Below are positions 14,125 through 20,817 of a stretch of 23,256 nucleotides of DNA, piece by piece; within the stretch, counting starts at the first letter, position 1, and each line of letters starts with the position of its first letter. This DNA comes from an uncultured Oscillospiraceae bacterium (lineage in GTDB: Bacteria; Bacillota; Clostridia; Oscillospirales; Ruminococcaceae), in assembly GCA_900540595.1 (NCBI GenBank), contig UQGL01000036.1, positions 1 to 23,256 of the forward strand. The letters are read 5' to 3'. The translations under genes and the position numbers were made by a program. The notes under the pieces are model-generated. The model was not told where the DNA came from. It did not search any database and saw nothing but the letters and a program-made list of their open reading frames with translations.

Positions 14125-15585
14125 ATGATCCATCAATACAAATTAAGCGGTTACAATATCGTGCTGGATGTCTACAGCGGCAGCGTACACGCCGTGGACG
14201 ATGTCGCCTATGACGCCATCGCCCTGATCGACCAAGGCAGCAACCGGGAGCAGGCCGCCGAAGCCCTGATCAAAAAATACGCGGACCGCGCCGATGTGAC
14301 CGCCGCCGACATCAACGATGTGCTGGACGACATTGACGAACTGACCGCCGCCGGTCAACTGTTCGCGCCCGACGCCTACGCCGACCACGCGTTCGACTTC
14401 AAGAACCGCTCCAACGTCGTCAAGGCGCTCTGCCTGCATGTGGCCCACACCTGCAACCTGAACTGCAGCTACTGCTTTGCCGCGCAGGGCAAGTTCCACG
14501 GCGAGGCCGGTCTGATGAGCTTCGAGACTGGCAAGCGCGCGCTGGACTTTTTGATCGAAAACTCCGGCACCCGCCGCAATCTGGAGGTCGATTTCTTCGG
14601 CGGTGAGCCGCTGATGAACTTCGAGGTCTGCAAGCAGCTGGTTGCCTATGCGCGCAGCATCGAGGGAAAGTATAACAAGAACTTCCGCTTTACGATGACC
14701 ACCAACGGCATCGGCATCACGGACGAGGTCATCGACTGGTGCAACAAGGAATGTCATAATGTTGTGCTTTCGCTCGACGGCCGCAAGGAGGTCAACGACC
14801 GCTTCCGCGTGGATCTGGCCGGTAACGGCAGCTATGACCGCATCGTGCCCAAGTTCCAGAAGCTGGTCAAGGCGCGCGGCGGCAAGGGCTACTATATGCG
14901 CGGCACCTTTACGCATCACAATGTTGATTTTACCAAAGACCTGTTCCATATGGCAGACGACCTCGGCTTCAGCGAGCTGTCGATGGAGCCTGTTGTGGCG
15001 CCGCCCGACTCCCCCGAGGCGCTGACCGAGGAGGATCTGCCCAAGCTGTTTGACCAGTATGAGCTGCTGGCCAACGACATGCTGCGCCGCCAGAAGGCCG
15101 GCAAGCCGATCACCTTCTACCATTACATTCTGGATCTGAAGCACGGCCCCTGCATCTACAAGCGCATCTCGGGCTGCGGCTCCGGCACCGAGTATATGGC
15201 CGTGACCCCGTGGGGCGATCTCTACCCCTGCCACCAGTTTGTGGGCGACCCGAATTACAAGCTGGGCAATGTCTGGGACGGCGTGACCAACACCGCCCTG
15301 CGCGATGAGTTCAAGCTCTGCAATGTCTACGCCCGCCCCGACTGCAAGGATTGCTGGGCGCGGCTCTACTGTGCGGGCGGCTGCGCGGCCAACGCGCTGC
15401 ACGCCACCGGCGACATCCACGGCACCTATGAGTACGGCTGCAAGGTGTTCCGCAAGCGGATGGAGTGCGCACTGATGATGCAGGTCGCACAGCGCCTTGA
15501 CCCCGAGCTGGCCAAGAACGCCGTGCAGTTCGAGAGTGACTGCGATGGCTGCGGCGAGGGCAACGACGGCGCGTGCGAGAAGTAA
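14125..15585 (+). CDS. scfB: SCIFF maturase, radical SAM/SPASM thioether-forming enzyme
   Basis: This 486-residue enzyme has three parts. The N-terminus (about 1-85: MIHQYKLSGYNIVLDVYSG ... LDDIDELTAAGQLF) is a PqqD-like peptide-recognition domain that would bind the SCIFF leader. The radical SAM core has the 4Fe-4S motif CNLNCSYC (Cys110, 114, 117) and the GGEP SAM-binding motif (159-162). The SPASM region (about 343-448) has Cys343, 351, 369, 399, 407, 410, 416, 420, 439 and 448, including CKDCWARLYCAGGC, for two auxiliary Fe-S clusters. The enzyme joins core cysteines of SCIFF to backbone carbons as thioethers. The tail adds three further cysteines (473, 476, 484). The ATG at 14125 is preceded by ACGGAG and begins the conserved N-terminus; the upstream open frame is repeat sequence. 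Its pairing with scfA makes the assignment very secure. Confidence 0.96.
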   Translation: MIHQYKLSGYNIVLDVYSGSVHAVDDVAYDAIALIDQGSNREQAAEALIKKYADRADVTAADINDVLDDIDELTAAGQLFAPDAYADHAFDFKNRSNVVKALCLHVAHTCNLNCSYCFAAQGKFHGEAGLMSFETGKRALDFLIENSGTRRNLEVDFFGGEPLMNFEVCKQLVAYARSIEGKYNKNFRFTMTTNGIGITDEVIDWCNKECHNVVLSLDGRKEVNDRFRVDLAGNGSYDRIVPKFQKLVKARGGKGYYMRGTFTHHNVDFTKDLFHMADDLGFSELSMEPVVAPPDSPEALTEEDLPKLFDQYELLANDMLRRQKAGKPITFYHYILDLKHGPCIYKRISGCGSGTEYMAVTPWGDLYPCHQFVGDPNYKLGNVWDGVTNTALRDEFKLCNVYARPDCKDCWARLYCAGGCAANALHATGDIHGTYEYGCKVFRKRMECALMMQVAQRLDPELAKNAVQFESDCDGCGEGNDGACEK

Positions 15586-15609
15586 ATAGCCATTGAGTAT
15601 GCCGCTCTG

Positions 15610-15694
15610 TAGGGGCCGGGCATGCCCGGCCCGCAGCTTACCGGCAAGCACCTGCTTGCGGTTTATGTTGCGGGCCGGACATGTCCGGCCCCTA
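15610..15694. repeat. Two-hairpin GGGCATGCCC / GGACATGTCC element, copy 2
   Basis: GTAGGGGCCGGGCATGCCC opens the unit, a 40-base spacer (GCAGCTTACCGGCAAGCACC...) follows, and CGGGCCGGACATGTCC plus GGCCCCTAC closes it. Each half is a near-perfect palindrome and the outer ends are also complementary. Copies lie at 8241, 15837, 20725 and 23206. With the next two entries it fills the 370-base gap 15586-15955; no gene is seen there. Confidence 0.9.
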
Positions 15695-15720
15695 CCGCGT
15701 CACAATGGCAAACGGCAGCT

Positions 15721-15797
15721 GCGGAGGGGTCAAGACCCCTCCCTACAGATCGGGGTCCACGGGTGCTTTGTAGGGAACGGTCTTGACCGTTCCGGGG
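15721..15797. repeat. Inward-facing GTCTTGACC palindrome pair
   Basis: The unit is a hairpin (GGAGGGGTCAAGACCCCTCC) ending CCTAC, a 23-base spacer containing CACGGGTGCTTTG, and a second hairpin opening GTAGGG (GGAACGGTCTTGACCGTTCC). The same unit, inverted, occurs at 18044-18119, and the spacer word AAAGCACCCGTG is shared. Confidence 0.85.
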
Positions 15798-15836
15798 ACG
15801 TGTGCCGTTATTGCATGGTAAAACATTGTTAAGGCG

Positions 15837-15922
15837 TAGGGGCCGGGCATGCCCGGCCCGCAGCTTACCGGCAAGCACCTGCTTTCCGGTTTATGTTGCG
15901 GGCCGGACATGTCCGGCCCCTA
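15837..15922. repeat. Two-hairpin GGGCATGCCC / GGACATGTCC element, copy 3
   Basis: It is nearly identical to the copy at 15610-15694, including the spacer GCAGCTTACCGGCAAGCACC, and differs at only a few bases in the second half of the spacer. It ends 34 bases before the stop codon of the convergent aminopeptidase gene. The palindromes may serve as a two-way terminator between scfB and that gene. Confidence 0.9.
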
Positions 15923-15955
15923 CAGGAATATAAAAGATAAACACCTGTCAGCTGT

Positions 15956-17743
15956 TTATCTGCCAATCGCCGCGCACTTCTCCTTCAGCCAGGCCTTCTC
16001 GTCCTCGTTCAGGCGGGGGCTGAGCATCTCATAGACATGGGCGTGGTAGTCGTTCAGCCAGTTGAGCTGGTCGCGGCTCAACTCGTCCACAAGGACCGGC
16101 TCAGTCGAGATGGGCACCAGCGTCAGCGGGGCAAAGCCCAGCCAGTGGCCGTACTGGTTCTCGCCCATGTCCACGCACTCCAGCTCGTTCTCGATGCGGA
16201 TGCCGACCTCGTCAGTCTCATAGATGCCCGGCTCGTCGGTGATGGTCATGCCGGGCTTGAAGATGACGGGGTTGTTCGGGCGCAGGCTCTGGGGACCCTC
16301 ATGCACACCGGAGATGAAGCCAACGCCGTGGCCGGTGCCGCAGCGGTAGTTGATTTTGTGCGCCCACACCGGGCCGCGGGCAAAGGTGTCCAGCGCAAAG
16401 CCGGTGCAGTAGTCCAGAAAAACGGCGCGGGCCATGTCGATGTGGCTCTGCAGCACCCATGTGTAATAGCGGCGCTCGTTGTCGGTCAGCGGGCCGACCG
16501 GGTAGGTGCGGGTGATGTCGGTCGTGCCGCAGTCATACTGGCCGCCGTTGTCCACCAGCAGGAAGCCGTGCGGCTCAATGACGCTGTTGACCTCGCCCTC
16601 GGCGTGGTAGTGCATCATGGCGGCGTTCGCGCCGTAGGCGGCAATGGTCGAGAAGCTGTCCTCAAAGTAGCCGGGCTGCTCGGCGCGGCGCTTCTGCAGC
16701 ATCGTGTCGATGTCGATCTCGGTCAGGGTCTTGCCCTCGGCCAGTGCCTTTTCCAAGTCCATCTGGAAGCGTACCACGGCCACGCCGTCACGGATGTGGC
16801 ACTCGCGGATGTTCTTCAGCTCGACCTCGTTCTTGATGCCCTTCAGGGCGAAGATCGGGTCTGCGCCGACCACCGTTTTGTGGGCGGTCAGGGCCTCGTA
16901 CAGGGCAAAATTGGTCGTTTTTTCGTCAATAAGGAACACTTCCTCAGCGGGCAGGGCGTGGACGGCGTCGATCAGCTCATTGTAGCCGCGCAGCGTCACG
17001 CCGCTCTCGGCCAGCGTGGCGGCGTCAGTGTCGGACAGGCGGCCCGGCGCAATAAACAGCGTGCAGGCGTCCATCGTGACCAGCGCATAGGCAACGGCCA
17101 GCGGGGTGCAGGGCAGGTCGCGGGCGCGCAGGTTCAGCAGCCAGCCCACGCAGTCCAGACCGGTCACGGCCAGCGCGGTGGCACCGGCCTTCTGCAGTGC
17201 ATCGCGCACCAGAGCAATGCGGTCGGCGGCGGTCGCGCCGGTCTGGGCGGGGGTCAGCAGGTTGCAGGGGGTGTCGGGCAGGGCAGGGCGCTCACCCGTG
17301 GCGTCCCAGATGGGGGAGGCGACATCAAGGCTCTTGAGCGCGGCACCCTTTTTGGCCAGTGCGTCACGGTATTCCCTGGCGATCGTGGCGGGCACGCAGC
17401 TGCCGTCCAGCAGCAGTGTCTCACCCTGTGCAAAGTGGCTCTCCAGATACTCGGCCACGGTAGGCACGCCCGCAGAGCCTGCGTGCATGCACTCGATCTC
17501 GCTGCCGGCCAGCTGGCGGTCGGCCTGCACATAGAAACGGCCGTCACACCACAGGGCGCTGCGGTCTTGGGTCACAACGAGGGTCGAATTCTCCCCGATA
17601 AAGCCGGAAAACCACGGCAGAGCGTTGTAATAGCCGGGCAGATACTCACTGCAGTGGGGGTCGCTGGTCATAATCAGCACGCCATCGGCCCCGGCTGCCT
17701 TCGCGGCAGCGCGCAGCGCGGCGATTTTTTCATTGGTAGTCAA
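15956..17743 (-). CDS. Xaa-Pro aminopeptidase (M24B, three-domain aminopeptidase P)
   Basis: This 595-residue cytosolic metallopeptidase releases N-terminal residues that precede proline. It has two creatinase-like N-terminal domains (about 1-305) and a pita-bread catalytic domain. The catalytic metal ligands are Asp398 (LLVDNGG), Asp409 (TTDITRTYP), His472 (GTGHGVG), Glu504 (TDEPGIYE) and Glu518 (IRIENELE), with His380 (MMHYH) as the proton shuttle. Length and layout match the eukaryote-like XPNPEP1 type rather than the 440-residue PepP. The start codon is TTG at 17743, because AAAAAGGAG lies 9 bases upstream and no ATG fits; residue 2 onward is TTNEKI. It is transcribed alone from an extended -10 promoter. 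Confidence 0.94.
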   Translation of the reverse strand: MTTNEKIAALRAAAKAAGADGVLIMTSDPHCSEYLPGYYNALPWFSGFIGENSTLVVTQDRSALWCDGRFYVQADRQLAGSEIECMHAGSAGVPTVAEYLESHFAQGETLLLDGSCVPATIAREYRDALAKKGAALKSLDVASPIWDATGERPALPDTPCNLLTPAQTGATAADRIALVRDALQKAGATALAVTGLDCVGWLLNLRARDLPCTPLAVAYALVTMDACTLFIAPGRLSDTDAATLAESGVTLRGYNELIDAVHALPAEEVFLIDEKTTNFALYEALTAHKTVVGADPIFALKGIKNEVELKNIRECHIRDGVAVVRFQMDLEKALAEGKTLTEIDIDTMLQKRRAEQPGYFEDSFSTIAAYGANAAMMHYHAEGEVNSVIEPHGFLLVDNGGQYDCGTTDITRTYPVGPLTDNERRYYTWVLQSHIDMARAVFLDYCTGFALDTFARGPVWAHKINYRCGTGHGVGFISGVHEGPQSLRPNNPVIFKPGMTITDEPGIYETDEVGIRIENELECVDMGENQYGHWLGFAPLTLVPISTEPVLVDELSRDQLNWLNDYHAHVYEMLSPRLNEDEKAWLKEKCAAIGR

Positions 17744-17784
17744 AATGGATCGCTCCTTTTTGTATATAAATGTGGGTTAGGTAT

Positions 17785-17793
17785 ATCATACCA
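17785..17793 (-). promoter_or_regulatory. Extended -10 promoter of the aminopeptidase gene
   Basis: On the minus strand TGGTATGAT (17793-17785) gives an extended -10 with five of six TATAAT bases. The -35 region is only A/T-rich. It lies about 42 bases before the TTG start. Confidence 0.55.
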
Positions 17794-17883
17794 CGAATGC
17801 TGCAAATAATAAATAGATAAGAGATAAAAGATAATAGATAATAAAAAAGGTGGAGTTTGCGCTGAGCGCAAACAAAATGCGGC

Positions 17884-18119
17884 GGTAGGGGGCGGCGTCC
17901 CCGACGCCCCGCCATGCAGAAGATGGTTTGCGGGCAATGCGTAGGGGAGGAATTTATCCCTCCCGGGGTGTTTGCGGCGGCGCAGGGTTCCCGGGCGGCA
18001 TGTATGCCGCCCCTACGGGCCAACCCGCTAACGTCTGCCTACCCGGCGGAGCGGTCAAGACCGCTCCCTACAAAGCACCCGTGAACGATAGCCCGTAGGG
18101 AGGGGTCTTGACCCCTCCG
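17884..18119. repeat. Cluster of five GTAGGG-framed palindromes
   Basis: Between the divergent aminopeptidase and CobW genes there are five hairpins with different cores: 17884-17911 (GGCGTCCCCGACGCC), 17941-17964 (GGGAGGAATTTATCCCTCC), 17992-18016 (GGGCGGCATGTATGCCGCCC), 18044-18071 (GGAGCGGTCAAGACCGCTCC) and 18095-18119 (GGAGGGGTCTTGACCCCTCC). Each carries GTAGGG or CCCTAC on one edge. The last two form the inverted equivalent of 15721-15797. The 523-base gap 17744-18266 otherwise holds only A/T-rich promoter regions. Confidence 0.87.
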
Positions 18120-18161
18120 AGGCAGTAATCCAATAAATTTTGCAAAAAATTCAAAAATTAC

Positions 18162-18203
18162 GGCGCAAAAAGGCGCAAAACCCCTTGACTCGTTTGTTAT
18201 AAT
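18162..18203 (+). promoter_or_regulatory. Promoter region of the CobW genes with direct repeats
   Basis: GGCGCAAAA occurs twice (18162-18170 and 18172-18180) with a 10-base period, one helical turn. An extended -10 (TGTTATAAT, 18195-18203) follows. The TTGACT at 18185-18190 is only 7 bases from that -10, so it cannot be its -35. The paired repeat on one face of the helix is a candidate operator, but no regulator can be named. Confidence 0.5.
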
Positions 18204-18266
18204 AGTATTAGCAGTTAGTCTTTTAGATTGCCAAAATCATAAACATCTGAATAGAGGTACCCAATT

Positions 18267-19496
18267 ATGGCTGAAAACAAAACCAAGATCGACATTTTCT
18301 CCGGCTTTCTCGGTGCCGGCAAGACCACCCTTATCAAAAAGCTCATCAAAGAGGCGTTCGCGGGCGAAAAGATCGTCCTGATCGAGAACGAATTCGGCGA
18401 GATCGGCATTGACGGCGGCTTTATGCGTGAGGCCGGTATTCAGGTCAACGAGCTGAACTCCGGCTGCATCTGCTGCAGTCTGGTCGGCGATTTCCGCGAG
18501 GCGCTGAAAAAGGTCGTTGAGACCTACCACCCCGACCGCATCCTCATCGAGCCGTCCGGCGTCGGCAAGCTGAGCGATGTCACCCGCGCGGTCGAGGGCG
18601 TGGCCGAGACTCTGCCGGTGCTGCTGAACAGCTTTGTCACTGTGGCCGATGTCAACAAGGTCAAAATGTATATGAAAAACTTCGGCGAGTTCTATGACGA
18701 TCAGGTCAGCCATGCCTCCTGCATCATCCTGAGCCGCACCGGCAACGCCGGCGAGGATAAGGTTGCTGCCGCCGTTGCCCTGCTGGCCGAGAAGAACCCC
18801 ACCGCCACCATCGTCACCACCGACTGGACCGCCCTGACCGGCGCCCAGATCGTCTCTGTCATGGACGGCAAGCGCGACCTTGTGGCCGAGCTGCTGGACG
18901 AGGCCCGCGCCGCCAACGAGGCACATGCCGGTGAGGAGGAGCATCACCACCACCATCATCACCATGATGAGGACGAGCATGACCACGAGCATTGCTGCCA
19001 TCACGACCATGATGAGGATGAGCATGATCACGAGCATTGCTGCCATCACGATCATGACGAGGATGACCACGATCACGAGCATTGCTGCCATCACGACCAT
19101 GATGAGGATGACCACGACCACGAGCATTGCTGCCATCATGACCATGACGAGCATGACCACCATCATGAGCATCACTACGATGAGCATGGCGTCTGCAGCT
19201 GCGGCCACCACCACGACCACGATGCCGATGAGGTGTTTACCAGCTGGGGCAAGGAGACGGCCCACAAGTACAGCCGCGAGGATCTCGACAAGGCGCTGCA
19301 CGCGCTGGACGAGGGCGCTTACGGCATGATCCTGCGCGCCAAGGGCATCGTGGACGGCGGCGACACCTGGTATGAGTTCGATATGGTTCCCGGCGAGCAT
19401 GAGATCCGCACCTGCGGCCCCGATGTCACCGGCAAGCTCTGTGTGATCGGCTCCGAGCTGAAAGAGCACGAAATCGCGGAGTTGTTCCATGTTTGA
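18267..19496 (+). CDS. COG0523 (CobW-like) GTPase with a very long His/Asp/Cys metal-binding insert
   Basis: This 409-residue protein belongs to the G3E P-loop GTPases that act as metal chaperones. The N-terminal GTPase has GFLGAGKT (13-20), ENEFGE (40-45), the family-defining metal motif CICC (CxCC, 67-70) and IEPSG (94-98). The usual NKxD guanine motif reads LSRTGN here. Residues about 226-319 are a metal-binding insert: eight histidines in a row, then four units of about HHDHDEDEHDHEHCC, then more His and a CSCGHHHDHD end. The C-terminal domain (about 325-409) follows. Such inserts in COG0523 proteins bind Zn, Ni or Co; this one adds Cys-Cys pairs. It starts at ATG 18267 after AGAGG. A second COG0523 gene follows after a repeat. 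The family is certain; the metal and client are not. Confidence 0.93.
   Translation: MAENKTKIDIFSGFLGAGKTTLIKKLIKEAFAGEKIVLIENEFGEIGIDGGFMREAGIQVNELNSGCICCSLVGDFREALKKVVETYHPDRILIEPSGVGKLSDVTRAVEGVAETLPVLLNSFVTVADVNKVKMYMKNFGEFYDDQVSHASCIILSRTGNAGEDKVAAAVALLAEKNPTATIVTTDWTALTGAQIVSVMDGKRDLVAELLDEARAANEAHAGEEEHHHHHHHHDEDEHDHEHCCHHDHDEDEHDHEHCCHHDHDEDDHDHEHCCHHDHDEDDHDHEHCCHHDHDEHDHHHEHHYDEHGVCSCGHHHDHDADEVFTSWGKETAHKYSREDLDKALHALDEGAYGMILRAKGIVDGGDTWYEFDMVPGEHEIRTCGPDVTGKLCVIGSELKEHEIAELFHV
18955..19170 (+). repeat. 45-bp tandem repeats encoding the His/Asp/Cys-rich insert
   Basis: About four units of 45 bases run head to tail, each starting CATCACGACCATGA and ending CACGAGCATTGCTGC. A shortened unit leads and a decayed unit (GACGAGCATGACCACC) trails. 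Differences are mostly silent C/T changes (GAC/GAT, CAC/CAT) plus Glu/Asp swaps. This suggests growth by slippage or unequal crossing-over with the protein sequence kept. Confidence 0.92.
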
Positions 19497-19505
19497 TGTT
19501 GCAAT

Positions 19506-19656
19506 GCCTTCCCCCTTGGGGGAAGGTGCCTGAGGCTCCGCCCGAAGGCGGATGAGGGGCGAGCCTGCCGCAACAGCCCACGAATGACAGGCCGCGATTA
19601 GCTCTCCCCTCATCAGTCCGCTTCGCGGACAGCTTCTCCCCCGGGGGAGAAGCCTT
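19506..19656. repeat. MITE-like composite repeat between the two CobW genes
   Basis: It opens with GCCTTCCCCCTTGGGGGAAGG and closes with GCTTCTCCCCCGGGGGAGAAG. Inside, TCCGCCCGAAGGCGGATGA pairs with itself, GAGGGGCGAGCC faces CTCTCCCCTC, and GTCCGCTTCGCGGAC forms a hairpin. It is the mirror-image layout of 11990-12146. It starts 9 bases after the first CobW stop and ends about 30 bases before the second start. Confidence 0.85.
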
Positions 19657-19685
19657 CGACTGCTACTAACCGAAAGGACACCCCT

Positions 19686-20663
19686 ATGCCTAAACAAATC
19701 CCCGTATACCTTTTTGTCGGCCAGCTGGAGAGCGGCAAGACGAAATTCATTCAGGAAACGATGGAGGACCCCAACTTCGACTCCGGCGACAAGACGCTGC
19801 TGCTGGTCTGCGAGGAGGGCGAGATCGAGTATGATCCCAAAAAGTTTGCCTTCGGCGGCGTGCATGTTGCCCAGATCGAGGACAAGAGCGAGCTGACGCA
19901 GGAGAACCTGACCGCGCTGGAGAAAAAGTCCGGCTGCGGCCGCGTTATCATCGAGTACAACGGCATGTGGCTTGTGCAGGAATTGTACGATGCCATGCCG
20001 GACAACTGGCTCGTCTACCAGTGCCTGGCCACGGCAGACGGCACGACCATCAAGACCTACGCGGGTGACAGCGCCATGCGCAGCCTGCTGTTGGATAAGA
20101 TTCGCGGCAGCGAGCTGCTGGTCGTCAACCGTGCCGAGGCTGTCAACGATGATGAGAGCCGCCAGCTGATCCACAAGCTGGTCCGTCAGGCCAGCCGCCG
20201 CTGCGACATTGCTTATGAGTTCGCCGATGGCAGCGTTGCCTACGATGACATCCCTGACCCGCTGCCCTTTGATGTGGACGCCCCCGTCATTGAGATCCCG
20301 GAGGAGTTCTTCGGCGTCTGGTACATGGACTGCATGGACGATCCGAAGAAATATGACGGCAAGACGGTGAAATATCTGGCGCAGGTCTGTCAGACCCAGC
20401 AGGCCGGAAAAGGCTCGTTCGTGCCCGGCCGCTTTGCCATGACCTGCTGCGTGCAGGATATCCAGTTTGTCGGCATGCCCTGCCGCTATGACGATTACAA
20501 GAGTCTGGAGCAGCGCAGCTGGATCAACATTACCGCCAAGGTCAATGTAAAATACCACCCCATCTACAAGGGCCAGACGCCGGACTCCACCGGCCCGGTC
20601 CTGACCGCGATTTCTGTGGAACCCGGCGAGAAGCCCGCACAGGATGTCGTGATGTTCAGCTAA
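19686..20663 (+). CDS. Degenerate COG0523-like GTPase fused to a DUF1980/TIGR03943-like domain
   Basis: This 325-residue protein has an N-terminal P-loop domain with GQLESGKT (12-19) and a CEEGE segment (42-46) where CobW proteins have ENEFGE. IIEYNGMW (88-95) stands where IEPSG would be, and LLVVNRAE (144-151) takes the place of NKxD. The CxCC metal motif is missing. The C-terminal region (about 207-325) matches the end of TIGR03943/DUF1980 (YcgQ) proteins: YDGKTVKYLAQV, then GRFAMTCCVQDIQFVGMPC with the paired cysteines 254-255, then WINITAKV. In other Firmicutes that domain belongs to partners of a permease often linked to COG0523 genes. Here it is fused to a GTPase and no permease is nearby. 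AACCGAAAGGA precedes the ATG. It likely acts with the upstream His-rich COG0523 protein in metal handling; this is inference. Confidence 0.8.
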   Translation: MPKQIPVYLFVGQLESGKTKFIQETMEDPNFDSGDKTLLLVCEEGEIEYDPKKFAFGGVHVAQIEDKSELTQENLTALEKKSGCGRVIIEYNGMWLVQELYDAMPDNWLVYQCLATADGTTIKTYAGDSAMRSLLLDKIRGSELLVVNRAEAVNDDESRQLIHKLVRQASRRCDIAYEFADGSVAYDDIPDPLPFDVDAPVIEIPEEFFGVWYMDCMDDPKKYDGKTVKYLAQVCQTQQAGKGSFVPGRFAMTCCVQDIQFVGMPCRYDDYKSLEQRSWINITAKVNVKYHPIYKGQTPDSTGPVLTAISVEPGEKPAQDVVMFS

Positions 20664-20672
20664 AATAAGCAT

Positions 20673-20711
20673 AAAAAGCACCTGCCTTCGTCAGAAAGCA
20701 GGTGCTTTTTT
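20673..20711 (+). terminator. Intrinsic terminator of the CobW operon
   Basis: A 13-bp perfect stem (AAAAAGCACCTGC / GCAGGTGCTTTTT) with a 12-base loop ends in TTTTTT. It begins 10 bases after the stop codon, so the metal module is limited to two genes. Confidence 0.93.
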
Positions 20712-20724
20712 GTTGGTCGGCTTG

Positions 20725-20808
20725 TAGGGGCCGGGCATGCCCGGCCCGCAGCCTTCCCGCAGACGACCGTCTGATTTTATGTTGAGGGCCGGACATGTCC
20801 GGCCCCTA
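20725..20808. repeat. Two-hairpin GGGCATGCCC / GGACATGTCC element, copy 4
   Basis: The two outer hairpins are as in the other copies, while the spacer has diverged (GCAGCCTTCCCGCAGACGACC...). It ends 10 bases before the stop codon of the convergent L,D-transpeptidase gene and probably ends that transcript. Confidence 0.88.
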
Positions 20809-20817
20809 CGGCGTTGC

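Noticed and set aside
15610..15922. CRISPR array
   Set aside because: The repeats are long palindrome pairs with conserved spacers, only two nearby copies, and no cas genes.
16037..17809. 590-codon plus-strand open frame opposite the aminopeptidase
   Set aside because: It has no recognisable motifs; the minus-strand protein has all five M24 metal ligands.
18185..18203. TTGACT and TATAAT as a -35/-10 pair for the CobW genes
   Set aside because: The spacing is only 7 bases, far from 16-18; the -10 is better read as an extended -10.
17744..18266. Hidden gene or RNA gene in the large divergent gap
   Set aside because: Apart from five palindromes and A/T-rich promoter sequence, no open frame with a ribosome site and no tRNA-like cloverleaf was seen.
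18237..20681. 814-codon minus-strand open frame across both CobW genes
   Set aside because: Its Met/Val/Ile-rich low-complexity stretch is the complement of the His/Asp repeat, and it crosses an intergenic repeat. The plus-strand genes have clear motifs and ribosome sites.
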